Program-made: the position numbers and the translations under genes
Shown here: piece by piece, positions 57,045 through 64,000 of the stretch
How positions within the stretch are numbered: position 1 is the first letter of the stretch
How the letters are laid out: the number at the start of each line of letters is the position of its first letter
The notes under the pieces: generated by a model
Told to the model about the DNA's origin: nothing
Databases searched by the model: none
The model's input: only the letters and a program-made list of their open reading frames with translations
Assembly (NCBI RefSeq): GCF_029910235.1
Contig: NZ_CP112874.1
Coordinates: 1,364,001 to 1,428,000 of the forward strand
Direction: 5' to 3'
DNA from: Pseudanabaena galeata CCNP1313
GTDB lineage: Bacteria; Cyanobacteriota; Cyanobacteriia; Pseudanabaenales; Pseudanabaenaceae
Length of the DNA stretch: 64,000 nt

Positions 57045-57590
57045 CTAAGGGCTAACAGTAGGTTCACTCTCTACATGTGAATCTGTTGATGGCTCTGTAA
57101 CTGTTTCTTCAGTCTCTTTCAATTTCTCTTCAGCAACTTCTTCAGCCGCTTCTTTTTCTGCTTCTTTGGCTTTCTTGGCTTCTAGCTTAGCGGATTCCTT
57201 GGCTTTCTTAGCTTCTAGCTTAGCGGCTTTCTTAGCGGCTTTTTCCAAAGCTTTAGCCTCTGCTGCTTCTAGATCGGCTGCTTCCTTCAGTTTTTTTGCT
57301 TCTAGTTTGGCGGCAGCTTTTGCTTTTTTTGCTTCCAGTTTGGCGGCAGCTTTTGCTTCAGGAGTTTCAGCAGTTGCTTCAGTTTCTACAACTGCATCTG
57401 CAACTAAGCCAACAAAAATAGCACCATTTTCAGTCAATTGAATTGATTTTGTTACAGATGCTTGTGCATAAATAGGATTGCCGAAAAACACACTCAACAT
57501 CAGAACTAATGATAAGCACAGACTGCTAAATCTAGTAATTAGTTCAGGACTAGGTGATTTAAACATCTTCATGAATTTGTTTTTAAGCAT
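57045..57590 (-). CDS. Exported Ala/Lys/Glu-rich coiled-coil protein
   Basis: The 181-residue protein has a signal-peptide-like N-terminus (about 18-44, ending YAQA). A long single helix of EAKKAKAAAKLEAKK-type repeats (about 70-150) and an acidic Thr/Ser tail follow. The region is low in complexity and could form a rod or bind a surface. No family can be assigned. M1 and M7 are both possible starts. Confidence 0.65.
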   Translation of the reverse strand: MLKNKFMKMFKSPSPELITRFSSLCLSLVLMLSVFFGNPIYAQASVTKSIQLTENGAIFVGLVADAVVETEATAETPEAKAAAKLEAKKAKAAAKLEAKKLKEAADLEAAEAKALEKAAKKAAKLEAKKAKESAKLEAKKAKEAEKEAAEEVAEEKLKETEETVTEPSTDSHVESEPTVSP

Positions 57591-58149
57591 ACTTTTGCTC
57601 CACTGATTTTTTGAGTACCGAAATTAACTAATAAACTCAATCTAAAGGTAGCGATTACACTACTTACTCACCAACATTAATACTGTTGAAAAAATGTCAA
57701 TGTGAAATAGATTAAAAATTTATTGCATGACAAAAATAAAACATTAAATCAATGTACTTGATTTGTCACGCAAATTCTATTACAACAGTATATCCACACA
57801 ATATTGGTATTCTAAACTACTTTTTTGTTAAATTGACTAATTACATTAGCGTTTTAAAATTTGTTTACAGGCAGACTTTTGGAAGTAGTTGCTATTAACT
57901 GATTTTTTATGATTTTATTGAAAATTGATTTTATACAGATTAACTTTAGGTGATTTACTTGTTAATCAATAATTTGAAATAGCATTCATTAATCTTAAAT
58001 ACTTTTTTCTGCGATAGATATAAATACAAATCATGTTAATGATCTAATGATTGCAATTTTATAAATTATTGAAAGCTGCTACATTTCAAGCCTAAATAGC
58101 TATTAGAATTATCATCTCCAGATAGTTTTGTCATTTGAGCTAAAATTCA
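57591..58149. other. AT-rich intergenic region without recognised gene
   Basis: The stretch is clearly richer in A+T than its surroundings and holds no credible open frame, tRNA or repeat that I can see. It includes the promoter region of the coiled-coil protein gene. Confidence 0.5.
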
Positions 58150-58325
58150 CTACACAATATTTAAGACAGTAAGTAATTGCCAAGTAAAAACACTAAGAAT
58201 AATGTCTCTATCGTCTGCAAAGGCTGAGGAATGGAAATCATCACAAATGTCGCCAATCCGTCTAATCAGAGCATTGATAGTAAGAGCTGCTTCAAGCTGC
58301 CCATTATCAATTAGGAGGTAGTAAT
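58150..58325 (-). pseudogene. Possible gene remnant cut by a composite repeat
   Basis: The minus-strand frame ends in LEAALTINALIRRIGDICDD followed by FHSSAFADDRDIILSVF and WQLLTVLNIV, with a protein-like composition. Its upstream part runs into composite repeat B (58325-58422), so a start is lost. No family is recognised, and it may be chance. Confidence 0.3.
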
Positions 58326-58422
58326 ACCAATTCACGAAGATGTAGCAATACTTTCGTGAGTTAAAACCCAAACCCAGTAAGGATCTTAAAAACATAAAAT
58401 GGCTTCGCTATTTTGTGTTTTG
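58325..58422. repeat. Composite repeat B, copy 4
   Basis: ACCAATTCACGAAGATGTAG and TACTTTCGTGAGTT form the first hairpin. AAAACCCAAACCCAGTAAGG links it to AACATAAAATGGCTTCGCTATTTTGTGTTT-type pairing. It is the more degraded copy of this family. Confidence 0.75.
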
Positions 58423-58443
58423 GCATAATTTACCTAGATAGTC

Positions 58444-58462
58444 TATGTATACTGTATACATA
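58444..58462. promoter_or_regulatory. Second GTATACTGTATAC palindrome
   Basis: TATGTATAC, T, GTATACATA is a perfect 9-bp inverted repeat. It has the same core as the long palindrome in front of the purine permease. No gene start is directly beside it now. Confidence 0.45.
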
Positions 58463-58484
58463 AAAAGTTGATATGGCAATATTT

Positions 58485-58535
58485 AGCCAAAAAGAATAAA
58501 GGCGACGCTTTGCGTCGCCTTTATTCTTTTTGGTT
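58485..58535. terminator. 24-bp palindrome after the HEAT-repeat gene
   Basis: The arms AGCCAAAAAGAATAAAGGCG...C and its complement (one mismatch) surround TTT. It lies 11 bases beyond the minus-strand HEAT gene stop. Confidence 0.85.
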
Positions 58536-58546
58536 AGGTAGTGCGT

Positions 58547-59728
58547 TTAGCACTGAATTGTCGTAAAGTCTGACTCGTCGCCAAAATCCCTGAGATTAGA
58601 GACGGAATAGTTCGGGATAGCAACTGTATGCTTGATACTATGCAAAATTTCTTGTGCTTCAGGTGAATTTACCTGCGCTAAGGCTCTTAAAATAGCGCTG
58701 CGAACTGAGCGATCGCGATCTTTTAGGGATTGAGAAAGATAGAAGACAGCATCATGAGTGCCAATTTCCCCCAAGGCTAGTGCTGCGTCACAACGCACAT
58801 ATGCATATTCGTCATCTCGTAGGACTTGAGCAAGCATCGGTACGACCTCCTCCATGCCAATTTGTCCTAGAGTACGGGCGGCGACGCTGCGGGTATGACT
58901 AGAAGGATTGCTGAGCATTTTTGCTACAGGCGAAATTGCAGGTCCACCAATATTCTTGAGGGCTTGCACCGCTTGAGACTGAACACTAATATCATTGTCA
59001 GTGAGTAACTTTGCTAGGGAATTCGCTGATAGAGGGGATTTAATCTGACCTAGCGCCCAAGCTGCTTCAAAACGAACTGATTTACTACCATGCTCAAGGG
59101 CTTCGATTAAGGCGGTAACAGCGAGGGGAGAGCTAATTTGACCAAGGGAGTGAGCAGCATGAACTTTTACCATGTCGTCACTACGTTTTAAAGCTTCAAC
59201 TAGGGGCGATACCGCAGGTAAACTTGCTCGACTAAGAGCTTTGGCGCTAGCTGCTTGAACTTGAATGGATGGATGACGTAATAACTGGACTAAAGCACTG
59301 ATGGCTTCTGAACTACCAATCCAACTCAGGGCAGCGGCGGCTTGCCAGTGAATTTGCCGATGAGGATTTTTGGTGGCAGCAATCAAAGGGGCGATCGCTA
59401 CAGGCGATCGCAAATAACCCAAGGCGATCGCCGCTTTTTTGGATATGGCAACTTCATCGCTTTCGAGACGCTCTAGCAACGCAGGTAAAACATTGTCACG
59501 GCAACGAATCAGTTTCTGTAAAGCTAATGAAAATTGGTCAGAACGCACTGCTGCGTCAAACTCAGCCAAAATTGCTGATTCCCCACCCAAATCAGGCGCA
59601 GACATTACATAACGATCTTCGGGAAGCGCATATCCGGGAGACACAGGAATCCGATAATCTTCTAACTTAGGTGGAGTGAGTTTAGAAGGAGTAGGGATTG
59701 CGGGTAGTTGCGGATCTGGTGCGGTCAT
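58547..59728 (-). CDS. HEAT-repeat protein (PBS-lyase-like repeats)
   Basis: The 393-residue protein is built of about ten HEAT repeats (about 80-370), with units such as SPLAVTALIEALEHGSKSVRFEAAWALGQI. These are of the PBS-lyase HEAT type also found in CpcE/F and NblB. It lacks an obvious catalytic domain, so it may be a phycobilisome-related scaffold or simply a HEAT protein. The Pro-rich N-terminus (about 1-40) is disordered. Confidence 0.85.
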   Translation of the reverse strand: MTAPDPQLPAIPTPSKLTPPKLEDYRIPVSPGYALPEDRYVMSAPDLGGESAILAEFDAAVRSDQFSLALQKLIRCRDNVLPALLERLESDEVAISKKAAIALGYLRSPVAIAPLIAATKNPHRQIHWQAAAALSWIGSSEAISALVQLLRHPSIQVQAASAKALSRASLPAVSPLVEALKRSDDMVKVHAAHSLGQISSPLAVTALIEALEHGSKSVRFEAAWALGQIKSPLSANSLAKLLTDNDISVQSQAVQALKNIGGPAISPVAKMLSNPSSHTRSVAARTLGQIGMEEVVPMLAQVLRDDEYAYVRCDAALALGEIGTHDAVFYLSQSLKDRDRSVRSAILRALAQVNSPEAQEILHSIKHTVAIPNYSVSNLRDFGDESDFTTIQC

Positions 59729-59897
59729 AGTGGCTGTGTCCTATTAAGCATTGGTGCATGGTTTAGTCCCGTTACCCATAGCAGTAAACTTGAGTTTTAC
59801 TGCTTTAGCTTTACATTTTACGAGAAGAGTCCCAAAAAATTTTAAAATGCCTAGTGCTTTATGATGATTGTAAACTCAGAGAATCGTCAAAAGACAG

Positions 59898-59971
59898 CAA
59901 TTATAGAGGTTTCGTCGATAACTTTGATAGTTATAGAGATTTTATAAAGGACTGGATAAGCTTCTATAATT
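59898..59971. repeat. Inverted repeat CAATTATAGA in the permease upstream region
   Basis: CAATTATAGA at 59898-59908 and its complement ending at 59971 form a spaced pair like the ends of 7930-8123, but no strong palindrome is between them. The gap 59729-60055 otherwise holds only promoter-like AT-rich sequence. Confidence 0.4.
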
Positions 59972-60055
59972 GTTAAGCTAAAAGTTAATAATTTATCGAT
60001 CGCCTTAAATCCTAAAAATTAAAGGAACAGTATGCGTCCTTAATAATCTCTGGGA

Positions 60056-61066
60056 ATGTCAAATAGCGCAACTATGAATCAAATTCTCAGTGCCTTTACT
60101 TTGTTTATAAGCCTTCTTGTGGAAGCGATACCATTTTTGTTGATGGGGGTTTTGCTATCAGGGGCTTTACTAATATTTGTAGATGAGCGCAAACTCATCG
60201 AACTTTTGCCTAAAAGTCCCTTTCTCGGTGCATTGGCAGGTAGTTTACTGGGATTTATGTTTCCTGTGTGCGAATGTGGCAATGTACCTGTGGCAAGGCG
60301 GCTCATCTCGCAAGGTGCGCCAATTTCGGTGGCGGTAAGTTTTTTAATGGCCGCTCCAACGATTAATCCTGTGGTGATTTGGGCAACTTGGACAGCCTTT
60401 CGCGATCAGCCTGAAATCGCAGTTTTACGAGTTGTGCTGTCATTTATGATTGCTAACATCGTGGCGATGGTATTTAGCTCTCAAAAGGATGTACGGGCTA
60501 TTTTGCAACCAAACATTGCGATCGCCTTACCAGCCCCAAAGGTAAAAGCAGGTGCAGTACCTGTGGGGACATTCTTTTTAGGTGAAGATCGCAGTCAACC
60601 TTTAGATTTTGCGAGTTATCTATCATCAAACAATCAACAAATCATCACAAAGTCTTTGCCCGATCGCTTAAATCTTTTATTAGATAATACCCTTGCAGAA
60701 ATGAGAGAATTAGGGGCGATCCTAGTCATGGGTAGTGCGATCGCTGCCATTATCCAAGTCTGGGTTCCACGCGATATTATTGTGGGTTTAGGTCAGGGTC
60801 CCGTTAGTTCGATTTTAGCGATGATGACTTTAGCAGCGATCGTTTCGATCTGCTCAACGGTGGATGCATTTTTTGCTCTATCCTTTGCCGCTACCTTTAC
60901 GGGTGGCTCATTGCTTGCATTTCTCGTTTTTGGCCCAATCATCGATCTCAAGGCGATCGGCTTGATTTTGACTATTTTCAAAAAACGAGCGGTGATCTAT
61001 ATATTTTTACTGACCGCCCAGCTAACATTTTTAAGCTGCCTATTCATCAACTTTCAGATTCGCTAA
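60056..61066 (+). CDS. ArsP/DUF318-type permease
   Basis: The 336-residue membrane protein has about eight helices and the family signature FPVCECGNVPVARRLISQGAPISVAVSFLMAAPTINPVVIW. The second half repeats the fold (SICSTVDAFFALSFAATFTGGSLLAFLVFGPIIDLKA). ArsP members extrude organoarsenicals; other relatives have unknown metal-linked roles. No ars regulator is adjacent, so the substrate is open. Confidence 0.85.
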   Translation: MSNSATMNQILSAFTLFISLLVEAIPFLLMGVLLSGALLIFVDERKLIELLPKSPFLGALAGSLLGFMFPVCECGNVPVARRLISQGAPISVAVSFLMAAPTINPVVIWATWTAFRDQPEIAVLRVVLSFMIANIVAMVFSSQKDVRAILQPNIAIALPAPKVKAGAVPVGTFFLGEDRSQPLDFASYLSSNNQQIITKSLPDRLNLLLDNTLAEMRELGAILVMGSAIAAIIQVWVPRDIIVGLGQGPVSSILAMMTLAAIVSICSTVDAFFALSFAATFTGGSLLAFLVFGPIIDLKAIGLILTIFKKRAVIYIFLLTAQLTFLSCLFINFQIR

Positions 61067-61071
61067 AGAAA

Positions 61072-61160
61072 AGCCAAGAACTCAAGTTCTTGGCTAAAAG
61101 CTAAAGTCATCTTTAGATGACTGAACAAAATCAACCCGTTTAACCCGTTTCAACGGGTTT
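61072..61160. repeat. Three consecutive small hairpins after the permease
   Basis: AGCCAAGAACTCAAGTTCTTGGCT (61072-61095), AGTCATC-TTTA-GATGACT (61104-61121) and AACCCGTTTCAACGGGTT (61142-61159) follow each other. The series resembles hairpin trains common in cyanobacterial intergenic DNA and may end the permease transcript. Confidence 0.65.
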
Positions 61161-61162
61161 TA

Positions 61163-61314
61163 GCTCTTAGAGAGTGTTTGAGAAGTCTTTTATTTAGAGT
61201 AAATTTCTGCTTTTCCCCCCCTTAATCCCCCCTTTGCAAGGGGGGATACTCAGATCCTCCCCCTTTGCAAGGGGGAGTTAGAGGGGGTAAAAACTTCTCA
61301 AACACGCTCTTAGC
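61163..61314. mobile_element. MITE-like element with GTGTTTGAGAAGT ends
   Basis: GCTCTTAGAGAGTGTTTGAG at 61163 and CTCAAACACGCTCTTAGC ending at 61314 form imperfect terminal inverted repeats of about 22 bases. Inside is a CCCCCCTTTGCAAGGGGGG hairpin and a second related one. No coding capacity is present. Confidence 0.55.
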
Positions 61315-61407
61315 CTGTGCATGGCGTTCGCCATGTGTGTGATAGAGAGAAAGGACTTGGGGCTGAGGACAAATCTTCGCTCTGCGTAAGGTGAGTTACT
61401 ATATGAG

Positions 61408-62541
61408 ATGGGCAACTTTTATGTTGCTTTTGTTCCAAAGTTATTAAATCAAAGGTTGTTTGTGTCCGTGAGCGAATCTGTACTCGAAACTATCTCCGTT
61501 GCTTCTATTCCCAGTGAAATTTTTCCAAATGAAGCTTTAGCCAGCCTCGATCTAACAGATTTTTCGCTTAACTTGCCCGATCCTAATGATGAAGGGTTGG
61601 CTGAAGGTCAATTTTTAGCTGAAGTCGATCAGGCTTGGCAAGTGTGCGATCGCTTTGATTTGCAGACCGATATTTGGCGCGGCAGAATTTTACGGACTGT
61701 ACGCGATCGCGAAAAAGCAAATGGAGAAGGGCGAGGTACAGGATTTTTAAAATGGTTGCAAGAACGGGAAATTAGCAAGTCTCAGGCTTATTCATGGATT
61801 CAACTAGCTAATAGTGCCGATACCTTAATGGCGGATGGTCAGCTAGATGCTGATGATATCCGTCAATTTAGTAAGAGAGCTTTTTTGGAAACTGCCCAAG
61901 CTTCTACGGAAGTACAGCAATTGATTGTTGATGCGGCGAGAAATGGCGAAAAGATTACTCGTCGCGAAGTTCGGCAACTTTCCGATGAATGGACATCCAT
62001 GAGTTCTGAGCATCTTCCCGATGAGCTAAAAGAAAAAATTGCCGCCCATACAATTCCCACTCGCTACGTTGCACCCCTAGTACGCGAAATCGATAAACTG
62101 CCTGAAGCTTATCAAACTCCACTCAAACAAGCGATCGCTGATGGTTCTGATTTGGATAATATTAAACTTGTCACGGCTGATGCTCAAAGGCTGACTAAAT
62201 ATTTGAATAATACTGGTCAAGTCCAAGCGATCGCTAACCGTTCAGTTAATATCGATCTTGCCCTCGAAGAAGCCCTCAGATTGGGATGCCTCAAACTTGC
62301 CTCGGATTTAGTTAGCCAAGCCTCACAACTGGAACAGGCGATCGCTAAGCTGTACAGCACATGGAAGCGTGTCTCGACATCGGCCGATCAGTTATATGTG
62401 GAGGCGGGTGCAAGCACACCCAATTTAATCGATTTACTTAATTCCCTTGATTCGTTAGCTAGTCAAAATGTCGCGGTACAGATTGGGAGCGATCGCTCAG
62501 GGCGCACAATTCGCTTGCAAATCACCGAAGAAGATCAATAG
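61408..62541 (+). CDS. Conserved cyanobacterial hypothetical protein
   Basis: The 377-residue soluble, mostly helical protein contains WRGRILRTVRDREKANGEGRGTGFLKWLQEREISKSQAYSWIQLAN (about 90-135), which suggests a helix-turn-helix-like DNA-binding region. It then has ARNGEKITRREVRQLSDEW and long helices. I cannot name the family. A GTG at 61462 (MSVSESVLETIS) may be the true start; the ATG at 61408 is close to repeat-derived sequence. Confidence 0.7.
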   Translation: MGNFYVAFVPKLLNQRLFVSVSESVLETISVASIPSEIFPNEALASLDLTDFSLNLPDPNDEGLAEGQFLAEVDQAWQVCDRFDLQTDIWRGRILRTVRDREKANGEGRGTGFLKWLQEREISKSQAYSWIQLANSADTLMADGQLDADDIRQFSKRAFLETAQASTEVQQLIVDAARNGEKITRREVRQLSDEWTSMSSEHLPDELKEKIAAHTIPTRYVAPLVREIDKLPEAYQTPLKQAIADGSDLDNIKLVTADAQRLTKYLNNTGQVQAIANRSVNIDLALEEALRLGCLKLASDLVSQASQLEQAIAKLYSTWKRVSTSADQLYVEAGASTPNLIDLLNSLDSLASQNVAVQIGSDRSGRTIRLQITEEDQ

Positions 62542-62593
62542 ATGTGGAGATAGAGATTCTCGACTTTTTTCGATCAAATCTTCAGGTAATTGT

Positions 62594-62620
62594 GTGAGAC
62601 TCTGCCTTTGGCAGAGTCTC
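62594..62620. repeat. 12-bp perfect hairpin
   Basis: The arms TGAGACTCTGCC and GGCAGAGTCTCA surround TTT. It lies 53 bases beyond the preceding stop and may act as a terminator. Confidence 0.7.
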
Positions 62621-62719
62621 AGTTGAAAACCGCATTGTTTAAGCCATTGCCAAATGCGAAAGCGCTCTTGAAAACCGCTATGTTAAAATCATCAACAATC
62701 AAACCTAACTGAGTTAATT

Positions 62720-63406
62720 ATGACTATTACGGTTAGCGCAAAGGCAAACGATCCCCAAAATAGCGTAGAATTCAAGCCAGAAATTGAGTCTGATGTTTGG
62801 TTAAAAGCATCTTGGGATAAATTTCTAGCTCTTACTGAAGATCCAAGCTTAGATAAGGCTCGATTTTACTACGACCAGAATTTAATGAGGATTGAAATGT
62901 CACCCGTTGGACCAATTCACGCTCATGAGAATGGAGTTGTTTATAAAGTAATTAGCATATTTGCATCGTTTGCAGATATTTGTATTTATGAGTATTTAAA
63001 TTGTAGTTTCAGGAAAAATGGTGATGCTGAATTTCAGCCTGATATGGTTTTCTATCTTGGCAATGGGTTAAAAATCCCCCCTAGAAATAATGCCATAGTT
63101 GATGTGAATGAGTTTGATTTACCGAGTCTAGTTGTAGAAATTTCCGCTACAACTATTCAAGATGATTTAGGTTACAAGAGGTTGCTATACGAACGTTTAG
63201 GAATTCAGGAATACTGGGCAGTAAATGCTAGTACATCAGAGGTATTTGCTTTTGCGATCGCTGATGGTCGTAGTGGTAGAATTACAGAGTCACGAGTTCT
63301 CAAAGGGCTAGATATATCTAAAGTTGAGGAAGCATTACAGCTAAGTTATGTGCAAGATGATGGTGCAATTACAAAATGGATATTTCAGACTTTTGCCAAA
63401 TCTTGA
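62720..63406 (+). CDS. Uma2-family (DUF820) PD-(D/E)XK nuclease
   Basis: The 228-residue protein has the Uma2 core: FQPDMVFYLG with the catalytic-type Asp, LPSLVVEISATTI with Glu, then YKRLLYERLGIQEYWAV. Uma2 proteins are very numerous in cyanobacteria; they have a restriction-endonuclease fold and unclear biological roles. It ends three bases before recQ, so the two share a transcript. Confidence 0.9.
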   Translation: MTITVSAKANDPQNSVEFKPEIESDVWLKASWDKFLALTEDPSLDKARFYYDQNLMRIEMSPVGPIHAHENGVVYKVISIFASFADICIYEYLNCSFRKNGDAEFQPDMVFYLGNGLKIPPRNNAIVDVNEFDLPSLVVEISATTIQDDLGYKRLLYERLGIQEYWAVNASTSEVFAFAIADGRSGRITESRVLKGLDISKVEEALQLSYVQDDGAITKWIFQTFAKS

Positions 63407-63409
63407 TCT

Positions 63410-64000
63410 ATGACAAATAGCGATTCTCTACAGCAAGCGCTGAAACAATATTTTGGGTACGAATCTTTTCGGGCAGGGCAGCGCGAGATTATTGAAGCAA
63501 GCATGGCGGGGCGCGACACTTTGGCAATTATGCCCACGGGTGGCGGTAAATCGATTTGTTTTCAATTACCTGCCTTGCTCAAAACTGGTGTAACAATCGT
63601 CGTTTCACCATTGATTGCTTTAATGCAAGATCAAGTTACGGCGCTCAAAGAAAATGGCATTGGCGCAACTTTTCTCAATAGTACTTTATCAGGAAGAGAG
63701 ACTAATCAGCGATCGCAAGCTATTTTAAATGGAGCGATTAAGTTAATTTATGTTGCTCCCGAACGTCTATTTGCGGAACAGTTTCTCGAATTTCTGAATA
63801 TTATTAAAAACAAAATTGGGATTGCAGGATTTGCGATCGATGAGGCTCATTGTGTCTCCGAATGGGGACATGATTTTCGCCCCGAATACCGTCAACTCAG
63901 TCGAATTCGGCAAATATTTCCCGATGTACCGATGATTGGATTGACTGCTACGGCAACCGAAAGAGTCCGCGAAGATATTAGCCAGCAGTTAGAACTAAAA
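63410..64000 (+). CDS. recQ: RecQ-family ATP-dependent DNA helicase, N-terminal part (runs off right edge)
   Basis: The first 197 residues carry YFGYESFRAGQREII (motif 0), MPTGGGKSICFQLPAL (Walker A), VVSPLIALMQDQV (Ia), DEAHCVSEWGHDFRPEY (motif II, DEAH) and LTATAT (motif III). RecQ unwinds DNA 3' to 5' during repair and fork restart. The ATG at 63410 follows the Uma2 stop by three bases. Confidence 0.95.
   Translation, partial: MTNSDSLQQALKQYFGYESFRAGQREIIEASMAGRDTLAIMPTGGGKSICFQLPALLKTGVTIVVSPLIALMQDQVTALKENGIGATFLNSTLSGRETNQRSQAILNGAIKLIYVAPERLFAEQFLEFLNIIKNKIGIAGFAIDEAHCVSEWGHDFRPEYRQLSRIRQIFPDVPMIGLTATATERVREDISQQLELK

Noticed and set aside
57166-57441. Plus-strand frame of 91 codons rich in Ala, Ser and Phe
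   Set aside because: It mirrors the Ala/Lys repeat of the coiled-coil protein gene and is a repeat-strand artefact.

Overview
The window comes from a cyanobacterial chromosome. The HIP1 octamer GCGATCGC occurs throughout, glpX (the FBPase/SBPase-type bisphosphatase) is followed by hemA, and HHL1-like, CHASE2, DUF3352, DUF29, Nif11, Uma2 and pentapeptide-repeat proteins are present. A Pseudanabaena-like lineage is my guess from general character; nothing in the window proves it.

Layout. 0-15.8 kb is mostly core: purF (partial), glpX, hemA, an HHL1-like protein, a CHASE2-adenylate cyclase, murG, a VanW protein, a redox module (pirin, CDGSH protein, HxlR regulator), a DUF3352 protein, a YgjP-type metallopeptidase, a SPOR-like exported protein and a family 9 glycosyltransferase. 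15.8-27.3 kb looks accessory: a tyrosine recombinase with a duplicated and decayed catalytic domain, small membrane proteins, a tight five-gene run (ParA-like ATPase, Mrr-like nuclease, Toprim protein, His-rich membrane protein, CXXCXGXG protein), a Nif11-like peptide, a Trp-rich repeat protein, an intronless tRNA-Leu(UAA), and a minus-strand operon DUF29-coaX-[nuclease domain fused to ParA]-ParB-like. 27.5-39 kb has an RDD protein, two tandem exported TPR-CHAT proteins, a pentapeptide protein, a tRNA adenine-N6 methyltransferase and a UvrD-like helicase carrying an in-frame repeat. 39-51 kb has a CHASE2-PAS histidine kinase and part of a contractile-tail (eCIS-like) accessory set: AAA ATPase, a small protein, an exported pentapeptide protein, a large single-pass protein, a tail-assembly chaperone and a very small DUF6760-like gene. 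51-64 kb has a stand-alone recombinase domain, thioredoxin, a histidine kinase remnant, an ABM-domain membrane protein, a purine/xanthine permease behind a long palindrome, a run of small exported and membrane proteins, a HEAT-repeat protein, an ArsP-type permease, a Uma2 nuclease and the start of recQ.

The most pervasive non-coding structure is a set of more than 30 long, nearly perfect inverted repeats. Most have exactly three unpaired central bases flanked by GC on both sides, and most sit at or just after stop codons. They fall into several composite families whose outer sequence is conserved while the stem sequence differs but stays self-complementary. Several MITE-like elements with terminal inverted repeats add to this.

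The best candidates for an undescribed system are the five-gene ParA/nuclease/Toprim operon (19.36-22.1 kb) and the nuclease-ParA fusion with its ParB-like partner (23.85-26.17 kb). They lie within 7 kb of each other, and both join a partition-type ATPase to a PD-(D/E)XK-type nuclease.
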